DNA from: Sipunculus nudus
Taxonomy: Eukaryota; Annelida; Sipuncula; Golfingiida; Sipunculidae
NCBI GenBank assembly: GCA_026874595.1
Contig: CM049316.1
Coordinates: forward strand, 14,823,839-14,887,838
Reading direction: 5' to 3'
Length of the DNA: 64,000 nucleotides
Shown here: positions 63,826-64,000 of the stretch, in pieces
Layout: each line of letters begins with the position of its first letter
Numbering within the stretch: the first letter of the stretch is position 1
Translations under genes and position numbers: made by a program
The notes under the pieces: generated by a model
Told to the model about the DNA's origin: nothing
The model's input: the letters and a program-made list of their open reading frames with translations, nothing else
The model's database searches: none

Positions 63826-64000
63826 ATTATGTGAACTACCTTGGGCACACAATTGATAAAGATGGGCTTCATACTTCAAAAGAGAAGGTTCGTGCAATCA
63901 CAAATGCACCACAACCTGAGAATTTATCTCAGCTGAGATCCTATTTAGGACTTGTTAATTATTATCGCTCCTTTTTACCAAACCTTGCCTCCATATTGTG

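Larger units (their letters stand above)
61537..64000 (+). mobile_element. Ty3-type LTR retrotransposon, 5' part (continues beyond window)
   Basis: A 187 bp LTR starting TGTTATG and ending CATAACA is followed by a primer-binding-site-like segment and a gag-protease-RT frame in Ty3 order. Integrase and the second LTR are outside the window, so the 3' target duplication cannot be seen; the five bases before the LTR are CTTTA. Confidence 0.87.

Overview
This is eukaryotic genomic DNA, AT-rich, with GT-AG introns, AATAAA signals, long TA microsatellites and little recognisable host coding sequence. The dispersed repeats built on GGAC/GACA runs followed by a TAGCTCAG...CTGAGCTA hairpin, together with the mix of DIRS, Ty3, Merlin, pogo, hAT and Mutator-like elements, suggest a marine invertebrate, most likely a bivalve mollusc. 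The organism is an inference; nothing here proves the species. The window is mainly a cemetery and nursery of mobile elements.

Layout. 1-5.7 kb: tandem and dispersed non-coding repeats (a ~333 bp unit with a ~660 bp dimeric periodicity; an ATATATGGGA-type minisatellite), plus two possible 3' exons of an unidentified gene (2937-3691). 7.4-9.5 kb: a decayed Mutator-like transposase gene. 10.2-10.5 kb (minus): a short frame whose zinc and catalytic residues are spaced as in the His-Me homing endonuclease I-PpoI. 11.3-12.2 kb: a PIN/FEN-like 'EADTR/SPDTD' gene broken by a repeat. 12.9-13.3 and 24.4-26.2 kb: decayed envelope-like fragments. 15755-18642: a complete-looking Merlin transposon with an intact 427-residue DDE transposase, terminal inverted repeats and an 8 bp target duplication. 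20.9-24.1 kb: two blocks of a degenerate ~60 bp repeat. 26989-31136: a pogo-type element with TIRs, TA duplication, palindromic subterminal repeats and a frameshifted transposase carrying an 11-copy proline-rich repeat.

31551-55487, more than a third of the window, is a tandem array of 11 units of about 1.8-2.3 kb (one enlarged by a transposon). Each unit carries four exons of a zinc-finger gene, a variable (TA)n tract and an intronic tRNA-like sequence. The last unit runs on without a break into a FLYWCH + MULE transposase (55488-57048). The simplest reading is that the array is the amplified 5' part of a Mutator-like element. The first duplication joined an internal exon to upstream sequence at a 4 bp ATGA microhomology, which gave every unit a new stop codon and a nearby AATAAA. 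Only unit 1 keeps an open zinc-finger frame; units 2-11 all share a 2 bp insertion. Terminal units keep states that interior units have lost, as expected from unequal crossing-over.

57-58.8 kb is non-coding with TA and CA microsatellites. 58.8-61.5 kb is a broken DIRS-like retrotransposon, cut in its tyrosine recombinase by the LTR of a Ty3-type element (61537 to the window end) whose gag-protease-RT frame is open except for a one-base lesion near 63805. No rRNA genes, CRISPR arrays or prokaryotic operons were seen.
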